A stretch of DNA of 55,360 nucleotides, from the NCBI RefSeq assembly GCF_902726545.1, contig NZ_CACVAD010000033.1, positions 1-55,360 of the forward strand. The letters run 5' to 3'. Positions within the stretch are counted from its first letter, which is position 1, and every line of letters starts with the position of its first letter. The position numbers and the translations under genes are program-made. Source of the DNA: Yersinia artesiana (GTDB lineage: Bacteria; Pseudomonadota; Gammaproteobacteria; Enterobacterales; Enterobacteriaceae). The notes under the pieces are model-generated. The model did no database searches. It saw only the letters and a list, made by a program, of their open reading frames with translations, and had not been told where the DNA came from. Of this stretch, positions 17,036-25,687 are shown piece by piece.

Positions 17036-18496
17036 GTGAATCAATCACAAGCGACAACTCATCTCTCGGCCGTTGAGGCAATAGAGAGGCTGGAGACATT
17101 ATACGAAGCGGCGCTGAGCGCATTGCGTGATGCTATCAGCGCCTATATTCGCGATGGGGCTTTGCCTGATGTGGGTGACCGGGCGAAGGGCTTATTTTCA
17201 TATCCACAGTTGAGTGTCAGTTGGGATGGCCAATTCCGCGATCATCAACGCACCAGGGCTTATGGCCGTTTTTCGCGCACCGGTCAATACAGCACCACAA
17301 TCACCCGGCCAACACTATTCAAAGAATATCTGACTGAACAGCTAACATTACTCGAAAATGAGTACCATGCGGTGTTTGAAGTGACACCGTCACAACAAGA
17401 GATGCCGTATCCCTTTGTTATCGATGGCTCTGACCTGATTCTCGACCGCTCGATGACCGCAGGGCTGGCCCAGCATTTCCCGACCACCGATTTAGCTAAA
17501 ATCGGTGATGGCATCACTGACGGTATTGATATTGCTGGCGCAGATTTCCCGCTATCGCATTTTGATGCGCTACGGACAGACTTTTCCCTGGCACGACTCA
17601 AGCATTACACCGGTACACCGGCAGAACATATTCAGCCCTATATTCTATTTACCAATTACAGCCGTTATGTTGATGAGTTTGTCAGTTGGGCCTGTCAGCA
17701 GATCCTGGATCCCTCCAGCCCTTATAAGGCGCTATCTTGCGCCGGTGGCAGTTACATCACCGCTGAAACTGCCGAGCCAGAGAAGACAACATCCGATTTG
17801 GCATGGAAAAAATACCAAATGCCGGCCTATCATTTAATCGCAGAAAGCGGGCATGGCATCACGTTGGTGAATATTGGCGTCGGCCCCTCGAATGCCAAAA
17901 CCATTTGTGACCATCTGGCGGTAATGCGGCCACACGCATGGCTGATGATCGGGCATTGCGGCGGTTTACGTGAAAGCCAGGCGATTGGCGATTATGTATT
18001 GGCTCATGCTTATTTGCGTGATGACCATGTGCTGGATGCGGTGCTGCCACCGGATATTCCGATCCCCAGTATTGCTGAAGTTCAACGGGCATTATATGAC
18101 GCCACCAAAGCGGTGAGTGGTATGCCGGGAGTTGAAGTCAAACAACGGCTGCGTACCGGAACGGTGGTCACTTCCGACGATCGTAACTGGGAGCTGCGTT
18201 TCTCGGCCTCTGCACTGCGTTTTAGCTTAAGTCGTGCGGTGGCGGTTGATATGGAAAGTGCCACGATTGCGGCGCAAGGGTACCGATTCAGGGTGCCTTA
18301 CGGCACATTACTGTGTGTGTCAGATAAACCGTTGCATGGTGAGATCAAGCTGCCGGGGCAGGCGAATCATTTCTATGAAGGTGCTATTTCCGAGCACTTG
18401 CAGATTGGTATTCGGGCCATAGATTTGCTGCGCGCGGAGGGTGACCAACTGCATTCGCGCAAATTACGCACCTTTAACGAGCCACCGTTCCGTTAA
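17036..18496 (+). CDS. amn: AMP nucleosidase
   Basis: A 486-residue enzyme that hydrolyses AMP to adenine and ribose 5-phosphate and so adjusts adenylate pools. The N-terminal Amn domain includes KGLFSYPQLSVSWDGQF, as in E. coli. The C-terminal half has the nucleoside-phosphorylase fold (GHGITLVNIGVGPSNAKT, WLMIGHCGGLRESQ, VDMESATIAAQGYRF). The start is the GTG at 17036 because GGAAGGA lies six bases upstream; a TTG ten codons earlier lacks a ribosome binding site. A matS site lies inside the gene. It is monocistronic. Confidence 0.93.
   Translation: MNQSQATTHLSAVEAIERLETLYEAALSALRDAISAYIRDGALPDVGDRAKGLFSYPQLSVSWDGQFRDHQRTRAYGRFSRTGQYSTTITRPTLFKEYLTEQLTLLENEYHAVFEVTPSQQEMPYPFVIDGSDLILDRSMTAGLAQHFPTTDLAKIGDGITDGIDIAGADFPLSHFDALRTDFSLARLKHYTGTPAEHIQPYILFTNYSRYVDEFVSWACQQILDPSSPYKALSCAGGSYITAETAEPEKTTSDLAWKKYQMPAYHLIAESGHGITLVNIGVGPSNAKTICDHLAVMRPHAWLMIGHCGGLRESQAIGDYVLAHAYLRDDHVLDAVLPPDIPIPSIAEVQRALYDATKAVSGMPGVEVKQRLRTGTVVTSDDRNWELRFSASALRFSLSRAVAVDMESATIAAQGYRFRVPYGTLLCVSDKPLHGEIKLPGQANHFYEGAISEHLQIGIRAIDLLRAEGDQLHSRKLRTFNEPPFR
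17381..17393. promoter_or_regulatory. matS site (MatP binding), within amn
   Basis: GTGACACCGTCAC fits GTGACRNYGTCAC at every fixed position. It is the rightmost of the three matS sites seen, about 20 kb from dif. Confidence 0.85.
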
Positions 18497-18540
18497 TATC
18501 CCCTAAATCGCGGGCAAGATATCTTGCGATATTTTGCTCG

Positions 18541-19395
18541 TTATTCACTCGCCACCATCTTAATAAAGTTATCTCGCGCCAGATCCGCAATAGCACTATT
18601 CCAGGCGATGCCCACTTGCCAACTGAGATTATTGCCACTGAGTGACATGATATTCATGCCAGGCGGCGCAATATGCACCACACTTTGCGGTAATAATGCA
18701 ACGCCGATACCAGCAATCACCAGCGCCAGTATGGTCTGAATATCTTCAACTTCTTGCATCGTGGGCGCATACCATTGGTTTGATTGCAAAAATAGATCGG
18801 TTTGTGCATTGAGTCCATGCCCACGCTCCGTATATAAACGCAGCAGTGGCAGGTATTTTAGCCACTCATCGGGGGCGTGTGTTTTATTTTGTGGCGTCAC
18901 CAGCACCAGGCGGTCTTCAAATAAAGGATAAAAATCCAATACCGCGGTGGGGGGAGCACGCACAAAGCCTATTTGCAGTTCACCACGCGCTAATAACGCA
19001 TATTGTTGCGCCGAGGGAATATCTTCCAGAGTGATAGAAATAGCGGGGAATCGCTGGCGGAATTGGGCGATACACTGTGGCGCGGTATAGAAAGTTGATA
19101 AGCCAAACCCTATCGCAATAAACCCTTCAATACCCTGAGCAACGCGGGCGGCAGACTGCAAAAAGAACTCGGATTGACTGACCGTTTTCTCCGCCTGTGC
19201 GAGTAATTGTTGCCCACTGCGTGTCAACGCCGCGCCATGTCGCCCGCGGCTGAATAAGTGAATATTCAGCATTGATTCCAACAGGTTAATCTGCTTGGTC
19301 AGTGCCGGTTGCGTCACGCACAGGGCTTGGGCGGCATCGCCATAGTTGCCTTTTTGCGCGAGCATCACAAAGGCTTTCAGCAACTTTATATTCAC
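18541..19395 (-). CDS. LysR-family transcriptional regulator
   Basis: A 284-residue regulator with an N-terminal winged helix (LLKAFVMLAQKGNYGDAAQALCVTQPALTKQINLLE) and a type 2 periplasmic-binding-like effector domain. It starts at GTG with AGGA about ten bases upstream; the neighbouring ATG opens a three-codon frame only. It diverges from the nitrilase gene at 19509, so that gene is its likely target. The effector is unknown. Confidence 0.88.
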   Translation of the reverse strand: MNIKLLKAFVMLAQKGNYGDAAQALCVTQPALTKQINLLESMLNIHLFSRGRHGAALTRSGQQLLAQAEKTVSQSEFFLQSAARVAQGIEGFIAIGFGLSTFYTAPQCIAQFRQRFPAISITLEDIPSAQQYALLARGELQIGFVRAPPTAVLDFYPLFEDRLVLVTPQNKTHAPDEWLKYLPLLRLYTERGHGLNAQTDLFLQSNQWYAPTMQEVEDIQTILALVIAGIGVALLPQSVVHIAPPGMNIMSLSGNNLSWQVGIAWNSAIADLARDNFIKMVASE

Positions 19396-19508
19396 TTATT
19401 CATTCCTGTTGGTAATCAAAAAAGGAAAATCATTCATTATAAAGTTATCAATAGCGCTGCTGTAATACCAGTCATGAAAATCAGCAATAGATATCCTTGG
19501 AGGATAAT

Positions 19509-20498
19509 GTGACTGAATTACCATTAATCACCGCAGCAACGGTACAATTCCAGCATCAGGCCAACAATAAGCAATACAACCTATTGGTTATTGAACGATT
19601 TATTGAGCAGGCGGCGCTGAAAAACATCAAAATATTGGCTTTCCCAGAGATGTGCATTACGGGATATTGGCATGTGCCTAAATTGACGGCAGCGCAAGTG
19701 ACCGCTTTGGCTGAGCCGATTGAAAGCAGCCCATCGCTTGCCTTGGTGCGGGCTTTGGCGCTGAAACATCAGATGCTGATTGGTGTCGGCCTGATAGAGC
19801 AGGGGAACGACGGGCGACTCTATAATGCTTATGTTGCCTGCATGCCTGATGGGTCGCTGCACACGCACCGCAAACTGCATGCTTTTGAACACCCAGCTAT
19901 CAGCAGCGGTGATTCTTATACGGTTTTTGATACGCCATGGGGCGTCAAAGTCGGCATTCTTATCTGCTGGGATAACAATTTGGTGGAAAATGTGCGCGCA
20001 ACCACCTTGCTTGGCGCTGATATATTACTAGCACCGCATCAAACCGGTGGAACACATTCACGCAGCCCATATGGTATGAAGCCCATTCCACTCGATCTCT
20101 GGCAGCAACGCGCGGAAAGGACAGCGGAAATGACGGCGGCTATTCGCGGTGTAAATGGTCGGGAATGGTTAATGCGTTGGTTACCGGCCCGTGCACATGA
20201 TAATGGCCTGTTTATTCTATTCAGTAATGGGATTGGCGCGGATGATGATGAAGTTCGTACCGGTAATGCCATGATACTGGACCCCTATGGCCGTATCATC
20301 AATGAAACCTGGCAAGCCGCCGATGTGATGGTCAGTGCTGAATTAGATCTGTCGTTAATCCCACTTAGCACGGGGCGGCGCTGGATTTATGGCCGTCGGC
20401 CCGAAATGTATTCTATTTTAACTCAACGGCAAGGTTATGAGCGGGATGCCATTTCAGCCCGTTTTTCCACTGACATTCCTGACGTGAAAAAACCATAA
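19509..20498 (+). CDS. Nitrilase-superfamily carbon-nitrogen hydrolase
   Basis: A 329-residue cytosolic hydrolase. The catalytic triad is visible: Glu47 in LAFPEMCITGYW, Lys123 in HRKLHAFEH and Cys153 in ILICWDNN. The family cleaves amides, carbamoyl amines or nitriles; the sequence looks more like an amidase or carbamoylputrescine-type branch than a true nitrilase. The start is GTG at 19509, where GGAGG lies six bases upstream; the overlapping ATG is followed at once by TGA. It is divergent from a LysR regulator that probably controls it. The substrate cannot be named. Confidence 0.85.
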   Translation: MTELPLITAATVQFQHQANNKQYNLLVIERFIEQAALKNIKILAFPEMCITGYWHVPKLTAAQVTALAEPIESSPSLALVRALALKHQMLIGVGLIEQGNDGRLYNAYVACMPDGSLHTHRKLHAFEHPAISSGDSYTVFDTPWGVKVGILICWDNNLVENVRATTLLGADILLAPHQTGGTHSRSPYGMKPIPLDLWQQRAERTAEMTAAIRGVNGREWLMRWLPARAHDNGLFILFSNGIGADDDEVRTGNAMILDPYGRIINETWQAADVMVSAELDLSLIPLSTGRRWIYGRRPEMYSILTQRQGYERDAISARFSTDIPDVKKP

Positions 20499-20529
20499 AT
20501 TCGCCAACAGCAGGGGCAGGGAAACCAGC

Positions 20530-20658
20530 CTACCGGCGGACGCCAGTACCAATACTGATACTCGAGATGCCGCTTGAGCCGCCACTCACCCCAACATGGC
20601 CAGTATTGGCACAGGCGACCAGTAATAGCGTGAGCATCACGAGGGTTAATGTTTTCAT
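20530..20658 (-). CDS. Small predicted lipoprotein
   Basis: A 42-codon ORF. MKTLTLVMLTLLLVAC is a lipoprotein signal with the lipobox LVAC, giving a mature peptide of about 27 residues starting at Cys16. The mature part is rich in Gly, Ser and Ile (GVSGGSSGISSISIGTG) and ends in RR. AAGGG lies nine bases before the ATG. It should be a lipid-anchored envelope peptide. No function is known to me. It converges with the nitrilase gene 31 bp away. Confidence 0.6.
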   Translation of the reverse strand: MKTLTLVMLTLLLVACANTGHVGVSGGSSGISSISIGTGVRR

Positions 20659-20690
20659 TTGCAGCCCTTGGTTAGATAAATATTAGCAAT

Positions 20691-20820
20691 TCAGACTGCT
20701 GACAAAGCCAACTGAAGGGGAATCGTGCCGTTGGGGTCGTAGTGGCGTAAGCCACCGGAGTGCCCCTAGGTGCGGTAAACCCTTCACTCACCGAGCTATC
20801 AGCAACTCGTAACTATGTCA
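20691..20820. repeat. Miniature repeat element, copy A
   Basis: About 130 bp, sharing long stretches with 28629-28767: TGACAAAG near the left end, GAAGGGGAAT, GTGCCGTTGGGGTC, GGCGTAAGCCACCGGAGTGCCCC, GGTGCGGTAAACCCTTCA and TATGTCAT at the right end. The ends are imperfect inverted repeats. It encodes nothing convincing. The size and ends suggest a non-autonomous miniature insertion sequence, possibly of the Yersinia YPAL type. The flank up to 21027 holds only the promoter region of the next gene. Confidence 0.7.
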
Positions 20821-21027
20821 TTAATCTCAGCTTGCATCATATCATTCAGTATATAACTAAAGCGTATGGGAATCGGTGGTTTCATTTTGCTGACAGCGGA
20901 ATAGGTCGTGCGGGAAATTATAAACAGCGGAAATGTATAGTCGTAACGGGCTGATTCAACCTGATTGGTGACAGTATCTGTTTAATAATCAGATCAATAG
21001 TTTCGCTCCCAATCAAGAGAATCGCTT

Positions 21028-21786
21028 ATGCACTTTACTCAAGCCATTGCCAGACTTCCTGCTGACACCTGTGGTAGCGGTCAGACAACATCCCAATTGG
21101 GCGCGCCAGATATTGCCGCCACCGGGCAACAATTTCTGGCTTATGTCGATACTTTGCTGCGACTTGGCCTGAAAGTGACCATCTTACCGGCGGCTCCGGC
21201 CTTCCCGGATGCGCATTTTGTCGAAGATACGGCGGTGGTAATGCCGGAACTGGCAGTGATAACTCACCCCGGCGCGCCAAGTCGCCAGGGCGAAGTGGAC
21301 ACCATTGAGCCACTGTTTACCGATCGCCCGGTTTTTCGCATGAGTCATCAGGGGCATCTTGATGGCGGTGATGTGTTATTAGTCGATAAACAGTTCTTTA
21401 TCGGGCTGACGTCGCGCACCGATAAAGCGGGCATTAGCGAGTTCACTGCTGCGGTCGGGCGCTATGGTTATCAAGTGACCGCCATTGAAGTGAGCGCCGG
21501 TCTGCACCTGAAATCCATTGTGAACTACGTGGGCCGCAACACCTTGTTGCTAACCGAAGATTACCAACACCATCCGGCCTTTGCTGGCTTTAACACTATT
21601 GTGATTAGCGACGCGGAGTCTTACGCCGGTAATACCTTATGGATCAACGATACACTGATTACTCCGCAAGGTTATCCTGCTACCTTGGCGCAAATTGAAA
21701 AGCTGGGGATGCCTATTATCCAGCTTGATACCAGTGAATTTAAAAAAATGGATGGCGGCTTGACCTGCCTCTCACTTCGTTTCTGA
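21028..21786 (+). CDS. Dimethylargininase (DDAH)-like amidinohydrolase
   Basis: A 252-residue guanidine-modifying enzyme of the amidinotransferase fold. Catalytic residues are recognisable: FVEDTAVV, HLDGGDV, His in GLHLKSIVNYVG, and Cys247 in GGLTCLSLRF. DDAH enzymes hydrolyse N-methylated arginines to citrulline plus methylamine or dimethylamine; relatives act on arginine or agmatine. It is the first gene of a run with a binding protein and two permeases, so its substrate is probably imported by them. AGAGA precedes the ATG. Citrulline-forming activity is inferred, not shown. Confidence 0.85.
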   Translation: MHFTQAIARLPADTCGSGQTTSQLGAPDIAATGQQFLAYVDTLLRLGLKVTILPAAPAFPDAHFVEDTAVVMPELAVITHPGAPSRQGEVDTIEPLFTDRPVFRMSHQGHLDGGDVLLVDKQFFIGLTSRTDKAGISEFTAAVGRYGYQVTAIEVSAGLHLKSIVNYVGRNTLLLTEDYQHHPAFAGFNTIVISDAESYAGNTLWINDTLITPQGYPATLAQIEKLGMPIIQLDTSEFKKMDGGLTCLSLRF

Positions 21787-21812
21787 TCTTTGCCAACATC
21801 GGGATTTTAATA

Positions 21813-22586
21813 ATGAAAAAGACATTCGCTGCATTATTGACTGGCTTGATACTTTCCGCTCCCGTAGCGGCTCAGACGATAGAAACGATCAGCTTTGGTG
21901 TGGACGGCGGATACCCACCGTTTGATGTGCTGGCCCCCAGCGGCGAGATCACCGGCTTTGATATTGATATCGCCAATGCATTATGTGACAACCTGCATGC
22001 CAAATGTGTGTTCGTCAAACAACCTTTTGAAAGCATGATTGCGGCGCTGAATGCGCGCAAGTTCGACGCCATTATTGCCTCGCTGAGTATTACTGATGAG
22101 CGCAAAAAAGAAGTCGATTTCACCGATCGCTATTACCGCAGTGCGGCGCAATTAGTGGCACGTAAAGGCAGCCCATTGTCACCTGATGTTGCCAGCCTGA
22201 AAGGGAAAACAGTTGGGGTGCAGACCGGATCCATTCATGAAACTTACGCCAAAAAACATTGGGGTGGGCAAGGGGTCAAAATTGTCTCTTACGCCAATCA
22301 GGATAATGTCTATCTGGATCTGATGTCAGGGCGGATCAACGCCTCGTTGCAAGATAATATTCAGGCCGCCAGCAGCTTTATTGATACGCCACGCGGGCAG
22401 AAATTTGCTTTTGCCGGGCCGGTTATTCAAGACGAAACCATCTCATCTGATGTGGGTATCGCCGTCGGTAAAGATAACCCGGCGTTGCGCGATGCACTGA
22501 ATCGGGCCATAACAGCGATTCGTGCTGATGGCACTTACGACGCCATTCAGAAAAAGTATTTTAGTTTCGATATTTACGGCGAGTGA
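21813..22586 (+). CDS. Amino-acid ABC transporter periplasmic binding protein
   Basis: A 257-residue protein with a Sec signal peptide, cleaved after the PVAAQ region near residue 21. The mature protein is a type II binding protein like HisJ, ArgT and ArtJ: FGVDGGYPPFDV, GFDIDIANALC, DAIIASLSITDERKKEVDFTDRYY and a terminal DGTYDAIQKKYF. The Asp and aromatic residues suggest a cationic amino acid. It lies 26 bp after the DDAH-like gene, and a hairpin separates it from the permeases, consistent with high expression of the binding protein. Confidence 0.9.
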   Translation: MKKTFAALLTGLILSAPVAAQTIETISFGVDGGYPPFDVLAPSGEITGFDIDIANALCDNLHAKCVFVKQPFESMIAALNARKFDAIIASLSITDERKKEVDFTDRYYRSAAQLVARKGSPLSPDVASLKGKTVGVQTGSIHETYAKKHWGGQGVKIVSYANQDNVYLDLMSGRINASLQDNIQAASSFIDTPRGQKFAFAGPVIQDETISSDVGIAVGKDNPALRDALNRAITAIRADGTYDAIQKKYFSFDIYGE

Positions 22587-22604
22587 TTTTTTGCCGTGAC
22601 TTTT

Positions 22605-22627
22605 ACCACCACCGGCCCGGTGGTGGT
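22605..22627 (+). terminator. Intergenic hairpin between binding protein and permeases
   Basis: ACCACCACC pairs with GGTGGTGGT around a 5-nt GC-rich loop, followed by TTGTT. It probably acts as a partial terminator or a 3' stabiliser, so that binding protein is made in excess over permeases. Confidence 0.65.
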
Positions 22628-22650
22628 TTGTTAGCTTTGGGAGGTCGCTA

Positions 22651-23346
22651 ATGGTCGCAGACTATTTGCCGTTACTGGCACAGGGGGCGGGCTTATCACT
22701 GTGCGTGATGCTGTTGTCACTGGCCGTGGCACTGGCACTCGGCCTGATCAATGCGGTTATCAAGCTGTTTGGCCCGCGCTGGCTACGTTGGATCTCTACC
22801 GGTTACACCACATTAGTACGCGGTATTCCCGAACTGGTGATTATGCTGCTGCTGTTTTTTGGTGGCGAAATGCTGGTGAATGGTTTTCTTGGCCTGCTGG
22901 GATTGGGGCCGGTTCGCTTCAATACTTTTGTTTCCGGTGTGCTGGCAATCGGCATTGTATTTGGTGCGTATTATACCGAAACCTTCCGTGGTGCTTTTCA
23001 AACCGTGGATCGCGGTCAGTTGGAAGCCGCGGTGGCTTACGGCATGCGTCCCGGACAAGTGTTTCGGCGGATTATGCTGCCGCAAATGCTCAGCTTTGCT
23101 ATTCCCGGTATCAATAATAACTGGCTCGGTTTGATGAAAGCCTCGGCTTTGATCTCGATTTTGGGCCTGGAAGATATGGTATGGCTGGCCGAGCAGGCAG
23201 GGCGCGCAACACAAAAACCTTTCCTGTTCTACTTCCTGGTGGCGATGATTTATATGGTGATTACCGCGCTATCCAGTTGGGGCTTTAGCCTGTTGGCGCG
23301 GCGCTATGCACTGTCAACCTCAACGGCGGCGAGGGCGCGCTCATGA
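22651..23346 (+). CDS. Amino-acid ABC transporter permease (HisQ/ArtQ-like)
   Basis: A 231-residue inner-membrane permease with about five helices. The EAA-type loop is visible around residues 128-150 (QLEAAVAYGMRPGQVFRRIMLPQ), the site that contacts the ATPase. TTLVRGIPELVIMLLLFFGG matches the polar amino-acid permease family. GGGAGG precedes the ATG. Its stop overlaps the next permease start by four bases. No ATP-binding gene lies in the cluster. Confidence 0.9.
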   Translation: MVADYLPLLAQGAGLSLCVMLLSLAVALALGLINAVIKLFGPRWLRWISTGYTTLVRGIPELVIMLLLFFGGEMLVNGFLGLLGLGPVRFNTFVSGVLAIGIVFGAYYTETFRGAFQTVDRGQLEAAVAYGMRPGQVFRRIMLPQMLSFAIPGINNNWLGLMKASALISILGLEDMVWLAEQAGRATQKPFLFYFLVAMIYMVITALSSWGFSLLARRYALSTSTAARARS

Positions 23347-24065
23347 ATCTGCAAACCATCATGGAAGCAGTGCCGACATTCCTCTATAGCGACGGTTCGG
23401 ATATGACCGGTCTGGCGGTGACGGCCAAGTTATTTTTGCTGTCAGTCGTGCCCGGTTTACTGCTGGCGCTGCTGATGGCTGTCGGGCAAACATTCGGCCC
23501 ACGCCCGCTGGCCTGGTTGATTCGCAGTGTGACTTATTTCTTTCGTAGCACGCCACTCTATCTGCAACTCATGCTCATCTACTATGGCCTGTCGCAGTTT
23601 GACATGGTGCAGTTGGGCTGGCAGGACGACCAACCCTTTTGGCTGCTGTTCCGGGATGCCACTTTCTGCGCCACACTGGCGTTGGTGCTCAATACCAGCG
23701 CTTATGTTGCGGAGCTATTGGCGGGCATGATGGTGACTTTCCCGCGTCAGGAGTGGGTGGCTGGCGAAGCCTTTGGGATGAGTCAGTGGCAAATCATTCG
23801 CCGTTTGGTATTACCGGCGACATTACGCCGTGGTATTCCGGCGTTGAATAACGAAATGGTGTTCTTGCTGCATGCCACCTCTCTGGCCAGTACCGTCACA
23901 TTGCTTGATATCACCGGCGTGGCACGAGCTTTCTATGCCGCCACTTATTCGCCGTTTATTCCATTTCTGATGGCGGCTGCGCTGTATTTGCTGTGTACCT
24001 TTATGTTGATTTTCTTGTTTTCACGCGCGGAACGGCGCTGGTTGGCCTTTGCCCGCCACGATTAA
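23343..24065 (+). CDS. Amino-acid ABC transporter permease (HisM/ArtM-like)
   Basis: A 240-residue inner-membrane permease, partner of the preceding gene (ATGA overlap). RSVTYFFRSTPLYLQLMLIYYGL and the coupling loop WVAGEAFGMSQWQIIRRLVLPATLRRGIPALNNE are typical. Together the two form the transmembrane part of a type I importer for a polar amino acid. The expected GlnQ/HisP-type ATPase is absent after it; the next gene is an opposed AsnC regulator. Confidence 0.9.
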   Translation: MNLQTIMEAVPTFLYSDGSDMTGLAVTAKLFLLSVVPGLLLALLMAVGQTFGPRPLAWLIRSVTYFFRSTPLYLQLMLIYYGLSQFDMVQLGWQDDQPFWLLFRDATFCATLALVLNTSAYVAELLAGMMVTFPRQEWVAGEAFGMSQWQIIRRLVLPATLRRGIPALNNEMVFLLHATSLASTVTLLDITGVARAFYAATYSPFIPFLMAAALYLLCTFMLIFLFSRAERRWLAFARHD

Positions 24066-24104
24066 ATCCAGCGGGCAATCCAGCTTTAAGTATTTTTAAC
24101 AGCT

Positions 24105-24560
24105 TTAAGCACGTTTGATGGCTTGTAACTCGGTGATAGTGACGATTTTATCGACGCGGAATTTTTTGCTGGTGAGCCAGGTGTCGGCCAGGAGTCGGTA
24201 GTGTTCCATGTTGCGGCAACCAATGCGCACCAGAAAATCAAAACTGCCGCCGACCAGCCAGCAATCCAGCACTTCTGGCGTTTTACGCACTTCTTGCTCG
24301 AAGGCTGCTTGAGAGTGCCCATGGTCAGCTAAGGCGATTTGTGCCTGGATAACAAAAGCATGCTCAGGTTCCGGTAGCTCAATAATCGCACTGTAACCCC
24401 GGATAATACCGGCGCGCTCCAACAGCCGAACGCGCTCCAGACAGGGGCGGGCGGTCAAATTGACCTGCTCGGACAACTTCTGATAAGAGATGCGGCCATC
24501 CTGGCTCAGGATTTCAAGGATTTTTTTGTCAATTCGGTCAAGCCGGGGTTTCTTTTCCAC
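24105..24560 (-). CDS. Lrp/AsnC-family transcriptional regulator
   Basis: A regulator of about 151 residues with an N-terminal helix-turn-helix (LDRIDKKILEILSQDGRISYQKLSEQVNLTARPCLERVRLLERAGIIRGY) and a C-terminal RAM ligand-binding domain. The start is uncertain: GTG at 24560 is preceded by GGAC, and a TTG at 24575 would add five residues. It is divergent from the AstE-like gene with no room for separate promoters, so it probably regulates that gene and itself from overlapping sites. It probably senses an amino acid handled by the locus. Confidence 0.85.
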   Translation of the reverse strand: MEKKPRLDRIDKKILEILSQDGRISYQKLSEQVNLTARPCLERVRLLERAGIIRGYSAIIELPEPEHAFVIQAQIALADHGHSQAAFEQEVRKTPEVLDCWLVGGSFDFLVRIGCRNMEHYRLLADTWLTSKKFRVDKIVTITELQAIKRA

Positions 24561-24574
24561 AGATAGGACGTCCA

Positions 24575-25684
24575 ATGAAAATCAATAACCATAAGTTACC
24601 TGAACATGCCCTGAGTGGGCAGCGTCAATTAACCAGTTTTCATTTCGGCCAGCCGGGTGTGGGCGAGAAAATCTACCTACAGGCGGGCCTACATGCCGAT
24701 GAACTGCCCGGAATGCTGGTATTACATTATCTTAAAAGATTGCTGAGTCAGGCGGAACGGCGCGGAGAAATTCAGAGTGAAATAATTATTGTGCCAATAG
24801 CCAACCCGCCAGGTATGGCACAAGTGCTGTTAAACAGTGGAATAGGCCGTTTTGATTTGGTCAGTGGCCGCAATTTTAATCGTGATTTCCCTGATTTGGC
24901 TAAATTAGTACAGCAGCGGCTGGCGGCGGCGGCATTAAGCGAAAAAGAGACGACGCCGCAACAGATACGCCGCGCGATGGTTGATGCATTACAGGATTTG
25001 CCCGCGCTCAGTGAAGTGGATGCTTTGCGCCAACATTTGCTCATGCTGGCCTGTGACGCGGATTTGGTGCTGGATTTGCATTGCGATGACCGCGCTATTT
25101 TACATCTGTATGCCGATCCGGCCTGGCGAGCAGCAGTGGGTGTGCTCGCGCGGTTTTTGCATATCGACACCGTGCTACTGTCACAAGACAGCGGTGGCGG
25201 TTCGTTTGATGAAGCCTGTGGCTTGCCGTGGCATCGGCTAGCTGCACATTATCCTAACCTGGCCCCGGCCTGTATGGCCGTGACGGTGGAATTACGTGGG
25301 CAACAGGATGTCAGTCACCCGCTGGCCAGCGCGGATGCCGAGCGTATTTATCAATATTTACAACATCGTGGCGCGATTGCGGGGGTTGTTCCTGAAATTC
25401 CGCAGCGAGAGGTGGTGATGTTGCCTTTTTCCGCCGGGGAAATCGTCAATGCGCCCGCCAGTGGTTTGCTATTGCTATTGCGTCAGCCGGGCGAATGGGT
25501 GACAAAGGATGAAGTTGTCGCTGAAATAATTGATCCGATTACTGATACGGTTAAAGCGGTGCGAGCCAAAGCAGGCGGGATTATCTATGCCAGCAGGCGT
25601 GCTCCGTTTGTGACCTTGGGGGCTGAAGTGATGAAAATTGCCGGGAAAACCCCCTACGCAGGTGGCGGAGGGTTAGCGTCCTAA
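24575..25684 (+). CDS. Succinylglutamate desuccinylase/aspartoacylase-like hydrolase
   Basis: A 369-residue zinc hydrolase of the AstE/AspA family. Zinc ligands are in QAGLHADELPG (His, Glu) and LVLDLHCDDRA (His). The substrate-binding RNFNRDFPD segment is near residue 105. The C-terminal 90 residues form a lipoyl-like barrel (APASGLLLLLRQPGEWVTKDEVVAEIIDP). The family removes acyl groups from amino acids. AGGA precedes the ATG. With the DDAH-like enzyme and importer it suggests a pathway for a modified amino acid, though a separate promoter is needed because the AsnC gene lies between. Confidence 0.82.
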   Translation: MKINNHKLPEHALSGQRQLTSFHFGQPGVGEKIYLQAGLHADELPGMLVLHYLKRLLSQAERRGEIQSEIIIVPIANPPGMAQVLLNSGIGRFDLVSGRNFNRDFPDLAKLVQQRLAAAALSEKETTPQQIRRAMVDALQDLPALSEVDALRQHLLMLACDADLVLDLHCDDRAILHLYADPAWRAAVGVLARFLHIDTVLLSQDSGGGSFDEACGLPWHRLAAHYPNLAPACMAVTVELRGQQDVSHPLASADAERIYQYLQHRGAIAGVVPEIPQREVVMLPFSAGEIVNAPASGLLLLLRQPGEWVTKDEVVAEIIDPITDTVKAVRAKAGGIIYASRRAPFVTLGAEVMKIAGKTPYAGGGGLAS

Positions 25685-25687
25685 GTG

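Noticed and set aside
20691-20820. Repeat copy A as an ERIC element
   Set aside because: It lacks the ERIC core sequence as I know it; the TGACAAAG ends belong to another family.
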